A stretch of 64,000 bases of DNA, taken from the IMG/VR virus record IMGVR_UViG_3300035670_000034, positions 1 to 64,000 of that record; one strand, written 5' to 3'. The notes under the pieces were generated by a model, which saw only the letters and a program-made list of their open reading frames with translations, had not been told where the DNA came from and did not search any database. The position numbers and the translations under genes were made by a program. Position 1 is the stretch's first letter, and each line of letters starts with the position of its first letter. The DNA comes from a virus. Positions 18,470 through 25,760 of this stretch are shown one piece after another.

Positions 18470-19342
18470 TTAAGCAATTCTGCGTCTTGAGTATTTTTTT
18501 AGTTGAGCAAGTTCGGTGTCCAAAAACCCAGTTTGGGCAACAGCAACATTTCGTGGATTCAAATCCTTTACGCCGACAACATCATCATGCATGTTTTGCA
18601 TTTCTCGTGTTGCTGCCCTGAGAATCATAAGTTTAAACATCTTGATGTTTTCTCCGTCCAGCCCACCCATATATGTGATGCGAAGAATATCATTTGCAAA
18701 TCCGGTGTAAACATCTATTCCGTAACGACGCACTGTATATTCGCTTCCATTTGCAGTAGCAGAACCATCAGAAACATATGTTCCGGTAACGCCCGAATTT
18801 GCAACGCTAAATGTAGTAGACGTTACTCCCGTTATGACTTTTGCATTTAAGTTGAACGTTGATGGATTGCAATCAATCACCGTCACTGTTTGCCCAAGTG
18901 TAAACCCGTGATTACCGGCTGTGTATGTTGCTGTGCCGGAAGATACGGTTGCAGCAGTTATATTCGCAGTTCTTTTTACCGCTTCCCCAAGAATCTTGTT
19001 CGTTATTGTTGGTCCGTCCATTTCAACTTTTGTCACGGATGCAACTGGGGTATTTCTTAAATAAACAGTGCTCGGAGGAGCGGCATAAGTAATAATTCCA
19101 TTTGGGTCAGAATCGCCGAGCCCTAGGCCCTGATTATAAAAATAGGAACCCATCGGAACGTTGACGTGATTGGCCTCAAGGATATGAGTCTCATCGACAA
19201 ACTCGGTAATCTCAACAGGGCGGCCCAAGAAAGTCTCCATTTCGCTTTGGAGACCTTGCAAAATTATTTCTGCGGCATCTTGCTGCCTTAAGGAAAGGCT
19301 GATGTCCATGTATGTCGTGAGGTCAGAAAGCGTTACCAACAT
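18470..19342 (-). CDS. Head-tail connector with inserted beta domain
   Basis: A 290-residue protein. The N-terminus L-S-D-L-T-T-Y-M-D-I, the helical A-A-E-I-I-L-Q-G-L-Q-S-E-M-E-T-F-L-G-R-P and the late E-N-I-K-M-F-K-L-M-I-L-R-A-A-T-R-E-M-Q helix are the pattern of head-tail connector (gp6-like) proteins that sit under the portal. Between about residues 125 and 195 an extra beta module interrupts the fold (G-T-A-T-Y-T, F-T-L-G-Q-T-V-T-V, T-S-T-T-F-S-V); the same module type is inserted in the baseplate J-like protein. It precedes the gpG-like gene and forms part of the joint between head and tail. Confidence 0.72.
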   Translation of the reverse strand: MLVTLSDLTTYMDISLSLRQQDAAEIILQGLQSEMETFLGRPVEITEFVDETHILEANHVNVPMGSYFYNQGLGLGDSDPNGIITYAAPPSTVYLRNTPVASVTKVEMDGPTITNKILGEAVKRTANITAATVSSGTATYTAGNHGFTLGQTVTVIDCNPSTFNLNAKVITGVTSTTFSVANSGVTGTYVSDGSATANGSEYTVRRYGIDVYTGFANDILRITYMGGLDGENIKMFKLMILRAATREMQNMHDDVVGVKDLNPRNVAVAQTGFLDTELAQLKKYSRRRIA

Positions 19343-19372
19343 TTTTCAACCTCTCAATGTGGATTGGCGACT

Positions 19373-19507
19373 TTAGCGTCGTCTACCACGCAAACGGTCG
19401 ACAAGGCCACGGCCAACTCGCTGAGCGGTTTCAACCGCGCGAGAAGCAGCACGGCGAATTCTTCCGGCTCTTCCGCCTTCTCCACCACCAATTTCAACAC
19501 TTGGCAT
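19373..19507 (-). CDS. Very basic 44-residue protein
   Basis: A short ORF with a well-placed GGAG site six bases before the ATG, encoding 44 residues. It starts PSVEIGGGEGG and continues as an Arg/Ala-rich amphipathic helix ending in GRRR. The density of Arg suggests nucleic-acid or membrane contact, but no family is recognisable. It lies between the connector gene and the ParB-like gene and is tightly spaced to the connector gene. The ribosome site and the fit to the gap support it being real. Confidence 0.55.
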   Translation of the reverse strand: MPSVEIGGGEGGRAGRIRRAASRAVETAQRVGRGLVDRLRGRRR

Positions 19508-19593
19508 TGCTCAACTCCTTACGTTAAGAAACGTCGCAAATAATCGCGATTGCAACGCAAGAAAATATTAGCACTGTTATTGGCTGTAAAAAT

Positions 19594-20136
19594 TTACCTA
19601 TCTGGATTTGGTGGTCGTTCTGGCACAAACGTTTCGACAGCATTTTTGGGTGCCTCAATGGGAACCCACGCCCTCGAGTATTTGTGCTCAGAAATATTGA
19701 CGCGCTTGACAATCGTTCCATCCAACAAAACGTCGAGTTCATCGTCGCTCATTGACAATAGTTGAGACAAATCATCCTCTGTGTATTTTTTGCTTCGTAC
19801 GAGTTTTTTCACCAAATCCGAAACTCGATGGGCAACAAGGGAGCCCTTTGACCTGTTAATCCGAAGATGCATCATTGTTGCCTCAAGTGAATCGCAATCA
19901 ATAAGAATGCAGGGAATCGACGGAAACATATCGCTCAATTTTTTATTTTCTTTCACAATCATCCAGCGCTGGTATCCATCAATGATGGCCATGTCGCGCT
20001 TCATGACAATGATTGGAGATATAAAACCAAAGTCAGCAATTGACCTAGCCAAAACCTTAAGGTCTGGCTTAAGTATGTGGTTTGAGTGCCAATCTCCCTT
20101 TTTTAATTCTTCAATTGGTACATTTTCAATTTTCAT
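19594..20136 (-). CDS. ParB-like domain protein (IbrB-like) A
   Basis: A 180-residue ParB/sulfiredoxin-fold protein. The core is P-I-E-E-L-K-K-G-D-W near the N-terminus, L-A-R-S-I-A-D-F-G-F-I-S-P-I-I-V and I-D-G-Y-Q-R-W (residues 52-58), the usual D-G-x-x-R box. C-terminally there is a helical part with D-D-L-S-Q-L-L-S-M-S-D-D. It overlaps by 11 bases with the PAPS-reductase-like gene upstream and with a second ParB-like protein beyond that. In E. coli a comparable pair, IbrB (ParB-like) and IbrA (PAPS-reductase-like), occurs on prophages. The role here is unknown; such ParB domains can bind nucleotides. Confidence 0.75.
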   Translation of the reverse strand: MKIENVPIEELKKGDWHSNHILKPDLKVLARSIADFGFISPIIVMKRDMAIIDGYQRWMIVKENKKLSDMFPSIPCILIDCDSLEATMMHLRINRSKGSLVAHRVSDLVKKLVRSKKYTEDDLSQLLSMSDDELDVLLDGTIVKRVNISEHKYSRAWVPIEAPKNAVETFVPERPPNPDR

Positions 20137-21274
20137 CGTTTACCTCTGAATTATCTATTTCCTCTACCGCCCTGACGGCGTGTGATTTTGTCTTGGGACC
20201 TATTGGAGATACGGCAACACTATGAGCCATGGCGCCCATGAACATTTGGTATATGAGCGAATACATCGTGTAGGAGCGTGGGTCAAGTGCGTGTTTTTTT
20301 CTAAACTCAGCGACAAACGCTTTTGCGCGTTTTGCTTTAAATTCATTAACCATAAAATCATTAATGAACTCCTTGGCTCCATCAAAACCCTTTTCTGCGT
20401 AGCGCTTTATCAACTTGTCGTAGTCGTAAACGGACCAGTACCGCCGCTGTGCATCGATATAAGGGAAACAACGAACAAGTTCGTCGTAAAACTCAGGTTC
20501 TGTTCTGATTACGTCACCAATACGCCTAATGGCAATGCCGTGCAATGGTATTCCCACTCTCGTATTACTTCCCGTAATTCCAGCCCTGTCGTAATAACCA
20601 CAATATGGAAAGTTGTGCTCCTCAATGATGTACTTGAAGACATCGGCAGTTTGCCAATCATAAATAACCTTTGCAAACTTCAACGGTATGCCCTTTTTGG
20701 ACTTATATGGAGTGACGATGTAATTTTCGTGAAGTTTCTGGACAAGGGACCGATATCGCAGCATTGACTCAGATGCGCGAACACCCGTTATGAAAGCGGT
20801 ATTCCCTTGCTTGCCCTGCATTGTGTAATAGTCGACAATTTCTGGCGGTGGCTTGCCAAGTGGTAAGCCAAAGTGTGCAGCGGTAATCGCCCATGGCGGA
20901 ATCTCTCTGCATAGACGGCCCTCTTGTCGTCGTGTTTCGCTCCACAAAATAATTGATTCTCGCTTACCAAGAACCCACACCTCAGAGCCCTGGGGAAGGC
21001 AATACCACTCCATGTCAACCCATGGCTGCTCACGAACGTAATTTACGTAGTCGATTACCAATGGGCTAACCATTTCCTCATCTCTAAAAATAACTTTTAC
21101 AGGACCAAGCCCGCGCTCCTCATGAACCTCTTTGGCCAATAGCAAAACTGCAGTTGAGTCTTTCCCGCCAGAAAATTGAACACATACGGTGTCAAACGTG
21201 TCGTATACGTGGCGGATGCGCTGGCGTGCGGCATCCACGCAATTGATGTCAAGAAATAATCGTTGCCTGGTCAT
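20126..21274 (-). CDS. PAPS reductase-like PP-loop protein (IbrA-like)
   Basis: A 382-residue protein with a PP-loop S-G-G-K-D-S-T at residues 35-41, as in ATP pyrophosphatases of the PAPS reductase/DndC group, followed by F-R-D-E-E-M and a W-C-L-P-Q-type region typical of the DUF3440 IbrA family. A central G-V-R-A-S-E-S motif (substrate-binding loop) and several aromatic-rich segments follow. Such enzymes activate a substrate by adenylation and often transfer sulphur. It overlaps the ParB-like gene before and after it, making a three-gene cassette. Sulphur chemistry on DNA, RNA or a protein is possible but unproven here. Confidence 0.82.
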   Translation of the reverse strand: MTRQRLFLDINCVDAARQRIRHVYDTFDTVCVQFSGGKDSTAVLLLAKEVHEERGLGPVKVIFRDEEMVSPLVIDYVNYVREQPWVDMEWYCLPQGSEVWVLGKRESIILWSETRRQEGRLCREIPPWAITAAHFGLPLGKPPPEIVDYYTMQGKQGNTAFITGVRASESMLRYRSLVQKLHENYIVTPYKSKKGIPLKFAKVIYDWQTADVFKYIIEEHNFPYCGYYDRAGITGSNTRVGIPLHGIAIRRIGDVIRTEPEFYDELVRCFPYIDAQRRYWSVYDYDKLIKRYAEKGFDGAKEFINDFMVNEFKAKRAKAFVAEFRKKHALDPRSYTMYSLIYQMFMGAMAHSVAVSPIGPKTKSHAVRAVEEIDNSEVNDEN

Positions 21275-22062
21275 GCGTCTGTGTGTGCGTCTATAAAGTT
21301 AATTAATCGTTCTGCCGTGGTTGTTCCATCAATTGATGGGTCATTACGCAACCATCTGATGAAGTCGTACCATCTGCGCTGTTGTTCTGGTGAGTCAAAA
21401 ACAACCTGAACGGAGACTATTGCCTGTGGTGCGGAGCCTGGTAAAGCAACGGCAGAACCCCTAATGGCTACTTCCGAGTGGTCAACGTCTTTTGGCGCAA
21501 TTAGTTTTGTTTCGCCATCTTCATCTGTCGCCGCCAATGATTTTATTTGTTTGTCCATTTCCGCCGACACGGAAGGTGGTGCAACAATTACCGGAGCAAT
21601 GTAAGTCGAATTTGTCAATTCCTCATTGGCCTTTATTGTTGCTTTTTCATCCATAGCGGCCATTTCGAATTCATCCCAGCCAAGACCAGTCCAAAGGTCG
21701 CTAAATTCAGTGGATACTTCGGTGAGCATCTTCTGCAAAAGGTCGTCGTCTGTGTAGCCCAACTCCATCGTCCTATTGTCAGCAAGTGCATATGCGACGG
21801 CCTGCTTATCGTCTGCGTCAAGAAAGATGACTGCAATCTTGTCCCACCCAAGTTTTATTGCCGCCATCAATTGGTGATTGCCAGCGATAACCGTGCCGCT
21901 TCCATCCATATTCTTTTTGGCGACTATCGGTTTGACTTGTCCAAATTCCTTATATGAAGCAGCAATTGCGTCAACATTCCCCTTTCTGGGGTTTCCTTCA
22001 AGAAAATCCAATTCGTGAATTGGCCAAGCCATGCCCTGCAACGATGGATGAATATTGTTCAT
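21271..22062 (-). CDS. ParB-like domain protein B
   Basis: A 263-residue protein beginning with a ParB-like domain: P-I-H-E-L-D-F-L-E-G-N-P-R, then F-G-Q-V-K-P-I-V and I-A-G-N-H-Q-L-M-A-A-I-K (residues 59-70), where the usual Arg of the box is Gln, then V-A-Y-A-L-A-D-N-R-T-M-E-L. The rest is an extended region with a V-V-F-D-S-P-E-Q-Q-R-R-W segment near the C-terminus. The four-base overlap (ATGA) with the PP-loop gene indicates translational coupling. Adenine-methyltransferase fusions of this ParB type are common in phages, but no methylase motif is present here. Confidence 0.72.
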   Translation of the reverse strand: MNNIHPSLQGMAWPIHELDFLEGNPRKGNVDAIAASYKEFGQVKPIVAKKNMDGSGTVIAGNHQLMAAIKLGWDKIAVIFLDADDKQAVAYALADNRTMELGYTDDDLLQKMLTEVSTEFSDLWTGLGWDEFEMAAMDEKATIKANEELTNSTYIAPVIVAPPSVSAEMDKQIKSLAATDEDGETKLIAPKDVDHSEVAIRGSAVALPGSAPQAIVSVQVVFDSPEQQRRWYDFIRWLRNDPSIDGTTTAERLINFIDAHTDA

Positions 22063-22397
22063 ACTTGAACCCTCACGTTTGCGTTAAGTGTCCTGAGTGA
22101 ATCCATTGACGTGCGCAGAGAAAACAGTTTTTCACGCTTTGACTTAACCAGCGCTTCCGCAATTTTGTAGTCATAATCAAAATCTGCCATTTTGTAATCA
22201 GCCCATGCTTCGCGCTCTTTGATTGAGCCTTTTGCGGATAGGTATTCTTTTGCCCAGTTTGCCTTGTACAGCGATTCTTTTTTTGCTGCGTCTTCTGCAA
22301 GTTTCTCAAATGCTTCTGTTTCTTCTTCAAGCATGTCCATCATTCGCAACAACTCCTGCTCAATCTCTACTTGGCTTATTGGAGCAGTTCTGACCAT
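22059..22397 (-). CDS. Coiled-coil protein of recombination block
   Basis: A 112-residue helical protein (MVRTAPISQVEIEQEL start) with a central heptad-like stretch (about residues 10-100) and no recognised domain. The ATG at 22397 is chosen because GGAG lies eight bases upstream and it overlaps the end of the RuvC-like gene, whereas the longer reading from 22475 would run inside it. It overlaps the ParB-like gene by four bases. Conserved company with RuvC-like, HNH and annealing genes suggests a role in phage DNA processing, but function cannot be read from sequence. Confidence 0.65.
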   Translation of the reverse strand: MVRTAPISQVEIEQELLRMMDMLEEETEAFEKLAEDAAKKESLYKANWAKEYLSAKGSIKEREAWADYKMADFDYDYKIAEALVKSKREKLFSLRTSMDSLRTLNANVRVQV

Positions 22398-22954
22398 CTC
22401 GAATTTCTCCTTAATTCTTCGTACAGTGGTTCCCAATCTACCCTGTCCAGAGCCGACAACTGCTTGTCCGACCAAGAATATTCGGATTCGTTCAATTTTG
22501 CGTATGCCATTTGCTCAAGCACCCAAGCATCGCACTCATCGTCGCTACGAACATCGTAAAATCGTGTTGGAAATTGATGCTTCAGGGAGGCGAGAACGCC
22601 TGCTTTATTTGCGTTTCCATTACCAGTGGCAAATTTTGCCCTGCATTTTGGGGGGACCTCTATGGCAATAAAACCAGCCCTATGAAGGTCTGACTTAACA
22701 ACGCCACCCAACTCCCCCAAAGAGTGAGCCCGTGAAAATTTTGACCCAAACGAATATCCCTCAATAATTGCTGCCACTGGCTGAACATTTATGGCCAAAG
22801 TTACAATTTTGTCTGATATTTCAATTAGGCGCTCTACACCGCGTGTTTTGGGCCTAATAGAAAAAGTTTCTCCATTAACACTTACGCCAGTCGAAGTTAG
22901 TGATAAATCAAGGCCCATGAATTTTGGGTGTTCAATTTCTGCCGTGCTAACCAT
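22376..22954 (-). CDS. RuvC-like Holliday junction resolvase
   Basis: A 192-residue protein with the RNase H fold of RuvC: G-L-D-L-S-L-T (D16) at the first strand, I-I-E-G-Y-S-F-G (E65) at the second acidic position, and a S-D-D-E-C-D-A-W helix start (residues 137-143) carrying the last two catalytic acids. K-A-G-V-L precedes that. Such enzymes cut four-way junctions that arise by recombination before packaging. The gene lies just downstream of the HNH gene in the leftward recombination block. The catalytic tetrad is complete. Confidence 0.85.
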   Translation of the reverse strand: MVSTAEIEHPKFMGLDLSLTSTGVSVNGETFSIRPKTRGVERLIEISDKIVTLAINVQPVAAIIEGYSFGSKFSRAHSLGELGGVVKSDLHRAGFIAIEVPPKCRAKFATGNGNANKAGVLASLKHQFPTRFYDVRSDDECDAWVLEQMAYAKLNESEYSWSDKQLSALDRVDWEPLYEELRRNSRWSELLQ

Positions 22955-22963
22955 GGCAAAAGA

Positions 22964-23278
22964 TTAGTCTGGCAATCGTTCCTCCCAGTGATGCCTGGAT
23001 AATCCCAAATCAAAAGCCAACTGCGGGTATCTGCCAATTCTGTTGTGGCAACTCCTGCAAACCGCCAAGAGGTTTGACTCGTCAAGTATTGAGCCACCCT
23101 GAGAGCGCCTAACCAATTCATGTATGTCCTGAGAGGGATTTTGCTGATATGTGACTTTTCCGTCGTGCTTTGCAAAAACACCGCACGCTTGACAATATGG
23201 ATACTTTTCAAGCATCTTGACAACAAGTGGCCGTCGAAGTTTGTATTCCTCTTCTTTTTTCTTGCTGCGATAACGCAT
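22964..23278 (-). CDS. HNH endonuclease
   Basis: A 104-residue protein with a Cys-coordinated HNH core: Y-C-Q-A-C (C29, C32), D-I-H-E-L (H53), S-N-L-L-A-V-C-R-S-C-H-N-R (N69, C74, C77, H78). The order and spacing match free-standing HNH nucleases that bind one structural zinc and cut DNA. Many phages carry such an enzyme near terminase, where it helps packaging cuts, though here it is about 4 kb from the terminase gene, inside the recombination block. Its start overlaps the previous stop by one base. Confidence 0.85.
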   Translation of the reverse strand: MRYRSKKKEEEYKLRRPLVVKMLEKYPYCQACGVFAKHDGKVTYQQNPSQDIHELVRRSQGGSILDESNLLAVCRSCHNRIGRYPQLAFDLGLSRHHWEERLPD

Positions 23279-23802
23279 TAAATATTATTTCCGGTAATTT
23301 CTTCAAAAGCCCATTCATTGTCTAGGGTTCGCCATAGAGCCCTGTCTATCTCTGTTGCTTCCAGGTCATATTCCTCCAGCAACGCGCGATGCTTCGCAAT
23401 TGCTTTTCTGTAAAAATTTGCGTCGCTGCTAACCGTGAGAACATCTTTGTTTACATGTTCTGATACTCCGGTTTCGATTACCTTCATAACATCATCAAGT
23501 CTCCTGTTTACATGAAACCTGAACCGTTCTATTTTTGTTTTGCGAGTCCTGTAGGCAAAATTTGACTCTTGCAATAAAACTTCGCCATCTCGACCCATTG
23601 AGCCAAAACGCTCTGCATCAGCACGCTGGTCATCATCGATGTTTTCAATTTGCTCATCAAGATTTTCAACCAACATTACAAGTGCTCGTTTCCAGCGATT
23701 CCAATTTTGTGGGTCTAGCAACACCTGACGCTGTCTGGATGAAACTTTATTTTTTACATCTTCTGATACAAGGCGAGCAAATTCGTCATCGGAAATATAC
23801 AT
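23278..23802 (-). CDS. Helical protein of unknown function
   Basis: A 174-residue, mostly helical, highly charged protein (MYISDDEFARLVSEDVKNK start). It has R-Q-V-L-L-D-P-Q-N-W-N-R-W-K-R-A-L, a central acidic coil, and Y-R-T-R-K-T-K-I-E-R-F-R-F-H-V-N-R-R-L-D-D-V. No known catalytic motif is seen. The last base overlaps the HNH gene start. It lies between exonuclease and HNH nuclease, so association with DNA processing is likely by context only. Confidence 0.65.
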   Translation of the reverse strand: MYISDDEFARLVSEDVKNKVSSRQRQVLLDPQNWNRWKRALVMLVENLDEQIENIDDDQRADAERFGSMGRDGEVLLQESNFAYRTRKTKIERFRFHVNRRLDDVMKVIETGVSEHVNKDVLTVSSDANFYRKAIAKHRALLEEYDLEATEIDRALWRTLDNEWAFEEITGNNI

Positions 23803-23804
23803 AA

Positions 23805-24590
23805 TTAGTTACCCCATGCTGGACAAATATTCTTATACGAACACCAATCACACAGTCTAGATTTTACAGGTTCAAATATTCCAGTTTCGCAACGCTCGTC
23901 AACCATTTGTTTAATGTTGTGGATTCTGCTAACAGTTGATTCCAGAGACTCAGCGGTTACGGCTTCCGTGAATTTTACGCCGTCTTTTAGATAAATAAGT
24001 TCAAGGTGCGACACGGGAAAAATCTGAACTTCCTGCATAATCGCCGCGTATATGCGCAATTGCTCAAATTTGTCAGACAGCCATTCCTTTTTCGGAGTTT
24101 TGCCAGTTTTGTAATCAGAAATAACCAAACCGCCATCACCGCCATCTGTCTTTGTGTAACGGTCTATGTAGCCCTTAAGAACCACACCGCCAAGAGAATG
24201 ATTTAGTTCGCTTTCTAGACCAACAGGGTGAACTGATTGTGGGTCTTCAACCTGCCACAAATTCTCTATACAGAACCATGCCTGCCAACGAAATTGTCGT
24301 ATTTCCTCATCTCTACGTAAAAGCGAAGATACGGGTTCAGACCACGTTGAATGCCAATACTCTCTGGCTATGCCCCTGGCCGCATCAAGAGTGCGTTCCA
24401 TCCATGGCAACTTGTATAAATTTTCAAGCACGTCATGGACAAAGTTGCCCATAAGGGCTTCTTTGCCTGGCCTATCCGGAATTAAGTCTATTTTGTTGAA
24501 TTTAAATTTAAGAGGACATTGCTCAAATGTCGATAGCGATGACGGCGATAGATGTGGTGGTGGTTTTAATTCATTTTCACTGGGCGACAT
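23805..24590 (-). CDS. Cas4/RecB-like PD-(D/E)XK exonuclease with Fe-S site
   Basis: A 261-residue PD-(D/E)XK nuclease. It begins L-S-P-S-S-L-S-T-F-E-Q-C-P-L-K-F-K-F, the typical first Cys and helix of RecB-family nucleases. H-D-V-L-E-N-L-Y, then L-K-G-Y-I-D-R, L-V-I-S-D-Y-K-T-G-K (catalytic D and K) and Q-L-R-I-Y-A follow. Three further Cys lie at the end (L-C-D-W-C-S-Y-K-N-I-C-P), completing a four-Cys iron-sulfur cluster as in Cas4 and AddB. The ATG at 24590 overlaps the Rad52-like stop by 14 bases; a longer form starting at 24635 is possible. It should resect DNA ends for annealing. Confidence 0.85.
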   Translation of the reverse strand: MSPSENELKPPPHLSPSSLSTFEQCPLKFKFNKIDLIPDRPGKEALMGNFVHDVLENLYKLPWMERTLDAARGIAREYWHSTWSEPVSSLLRRDEEIRQFRWQAWFCIENLWQVEDPQSVHPVGLESELNHSLGGVVLKGYIDRYTKTDGGDGGLVISDYKTGKTPKKEWLSDKFEQLRIYAAIMQEVQIFPVSHLELIYLKDGVKFTEAVTAESLESTVSRIHNIKQMVDERCETGIFEPVKSRLCDWCSYKNICPAWGN

Positions 24591-25227
24591 GTGTTCCACC
24601 GAACTGAATGCGAACTGTTTCTGCCAATAGCGCATCCAATTCTTCGGTGGTCACCTGACTGTGTGATGTCGGCTTTGGTTTATCGCCGTGGTTTTGCTTC
24701 CAAAAAACACCAAGTTGTTCGCGACCATCTTTGTCTAGGGTTTTGGATATTTCTTTAAAGTTTTCCCACTTTTGTTCGTGTTCTGAAAGCGGAACATTTG
24801 CAGCATCAATCGCTTGTTCGATTTCAATCGCATCTTCGCTACGGGCAAGGTATAGACCGACACCAAATGCTTGCGCAGCCTTTTTCAGGGCATCAGAAAT
24901 GGCGCCCTTGAACTCGTCACCAAGGTCAAGAATTTGGCCAGCCTTTGTGCGCTTAATTTTCTGCCCACCGATTCCATCGCGGACGATGGTTGAAAATTCG
25001 CTAACAAAGTATTCAATCCGAACGTGCGCAATTACAAAATCTGAGTCAATTGCATCACGCTCACATTTTTGAACCGTATATGACCACTTGTCAACACCGA
25101 ACACTTTGTTTAAGCGTGTAATGACTTCACTGACTGGAATGTACGTGAGGTTAACCCCACCCTTGTTAATCACCTTTTCCATTTCTTGCGGAAATGGCTC
25201 GGACAATCTGTTGTACATGTCGCTCAT
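24577..25227 (-). CDS. Rad52/22-like single-strand annealing protein
   Basis: A 216-residue protein of the Rad52 family: Y-N-R-L-S-E-P-F-P-Q-E-M near the start, Y-I-P-V-S-E-V-I-T-R-L-N-K-V-F-G, W-S-Y-T-V, and G-I-G-G-Q then L-G-D-E-F-K-G-A-I-S-D-A-L-K-K-A-A-Q-A-F-G-V-G-L-Y-L, the strongest signature of the family. It forms rings that anneal complementary single strands. Its partner exonuclease is the adjacent downstream gene, so these two plus the RuvC-like enzyme make a recombination set. The C-terminal 70 residues are variable and acidic. Confidence 0.88.
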   Translation of the reverse strand: MSDMYNRLSEPFPQEMEKVINKGGVNLTYIPVSEVITRLNKVFGVDKWSYTVQKCERDAIDSDFVIAHVRIEYFVSEFSTIVRDGIGGQKIKRTKAGQILDLGDEFKGAISDALKKAAQAFGVGLYLARSEDAIEIEQAIDAANVPLSEHEQKWENFKEISKTLDKDGREQLGVFWKQNHGDKPKPTSHSQVTTEELDALLAETVRIQFGGTHVAQ

Positions 25228-25733
25228 TTGTTTTTGTCCCCCAATCGAACAATAATGCTGGTTTTGTGTTCTCCCTGTTCACAATACAGGTCTGGATTGA
25301 TTCCAAGTTCACCCAACTTGCCGACTCGCCAATACGAAACGGCGGCGTAGTCAAGTAATTTTTCAACCATTTGAGTTGCCGTCATCATGCGTTCGCCAGT
25401 ATCAATATCAACTGACATTTCGTTGAGTCGTTCGGCAACGCGATTTGCAAGTTTGGAGTGGTCCCATTTCTTGCGGTCTGTCGCGCCCTTTTTTTCGATT
25501 GTGGCGCCAGACTGAGTCTCAACCATGCCCTGATTGCCCATAAGTGAGCCAACCTTGCCGGCAAACGAGTCGTAAATAATTCCCAAATCTCGCTTCATCA
25601 TGTTGAATTGTGCTAACAATTCCGCTGCTTCAGCAACACCTGGTGTCGTTTTGATGTATTCATCAAGAAGCGAATCAATTTCCATTAGGTCACTGCGCCA
25701 TTTATCAAATACGGACACATCAAGTAGCATCAT
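25224..25733 (-). CDS. Phage protein of unknown function beside annealing protein
   Basis: A 169-residue protein with helical N-terminus (LDVSVFDKWRSDLMEIDSLL), a hinge with M-V-E-T-Q-S-G-A-T-I-E-K-K, then K-W-D-H-S-K-L-A-N-R-V-A-E-R-L and a C-terminal Y-W-R-V-G-K-L-G-E-L-G-I-N-P-D-L-Y motif. The last motif looks conserved and might contact DNA or the annealing protein; I cannot assign a family. It overlaps the Rad52-like gene by four bases, so they are co-translated. It lies one gene after terminase in the direction of transcription. Confidence 0.65.
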   Translation of the reverse strand: MMLLDVSVFDKWRSDLMEIDSLLDEYIKTTPGVAEAAELLAQFNMMKRDLGIIYDSFAGKVGSLMGNQGMVETQSGATIEKKGATDRKKWDHSKLANRVAERLNEMSVDIDTGERMMTATQMVEKLLDYAAVSYWRVGKLGELGINPDLYCEQGEHKTSIIVRLGDKNK

Positions 25734-25760
25734 TTTCTCCAGTAGTAGTGAGTTTTTAAC

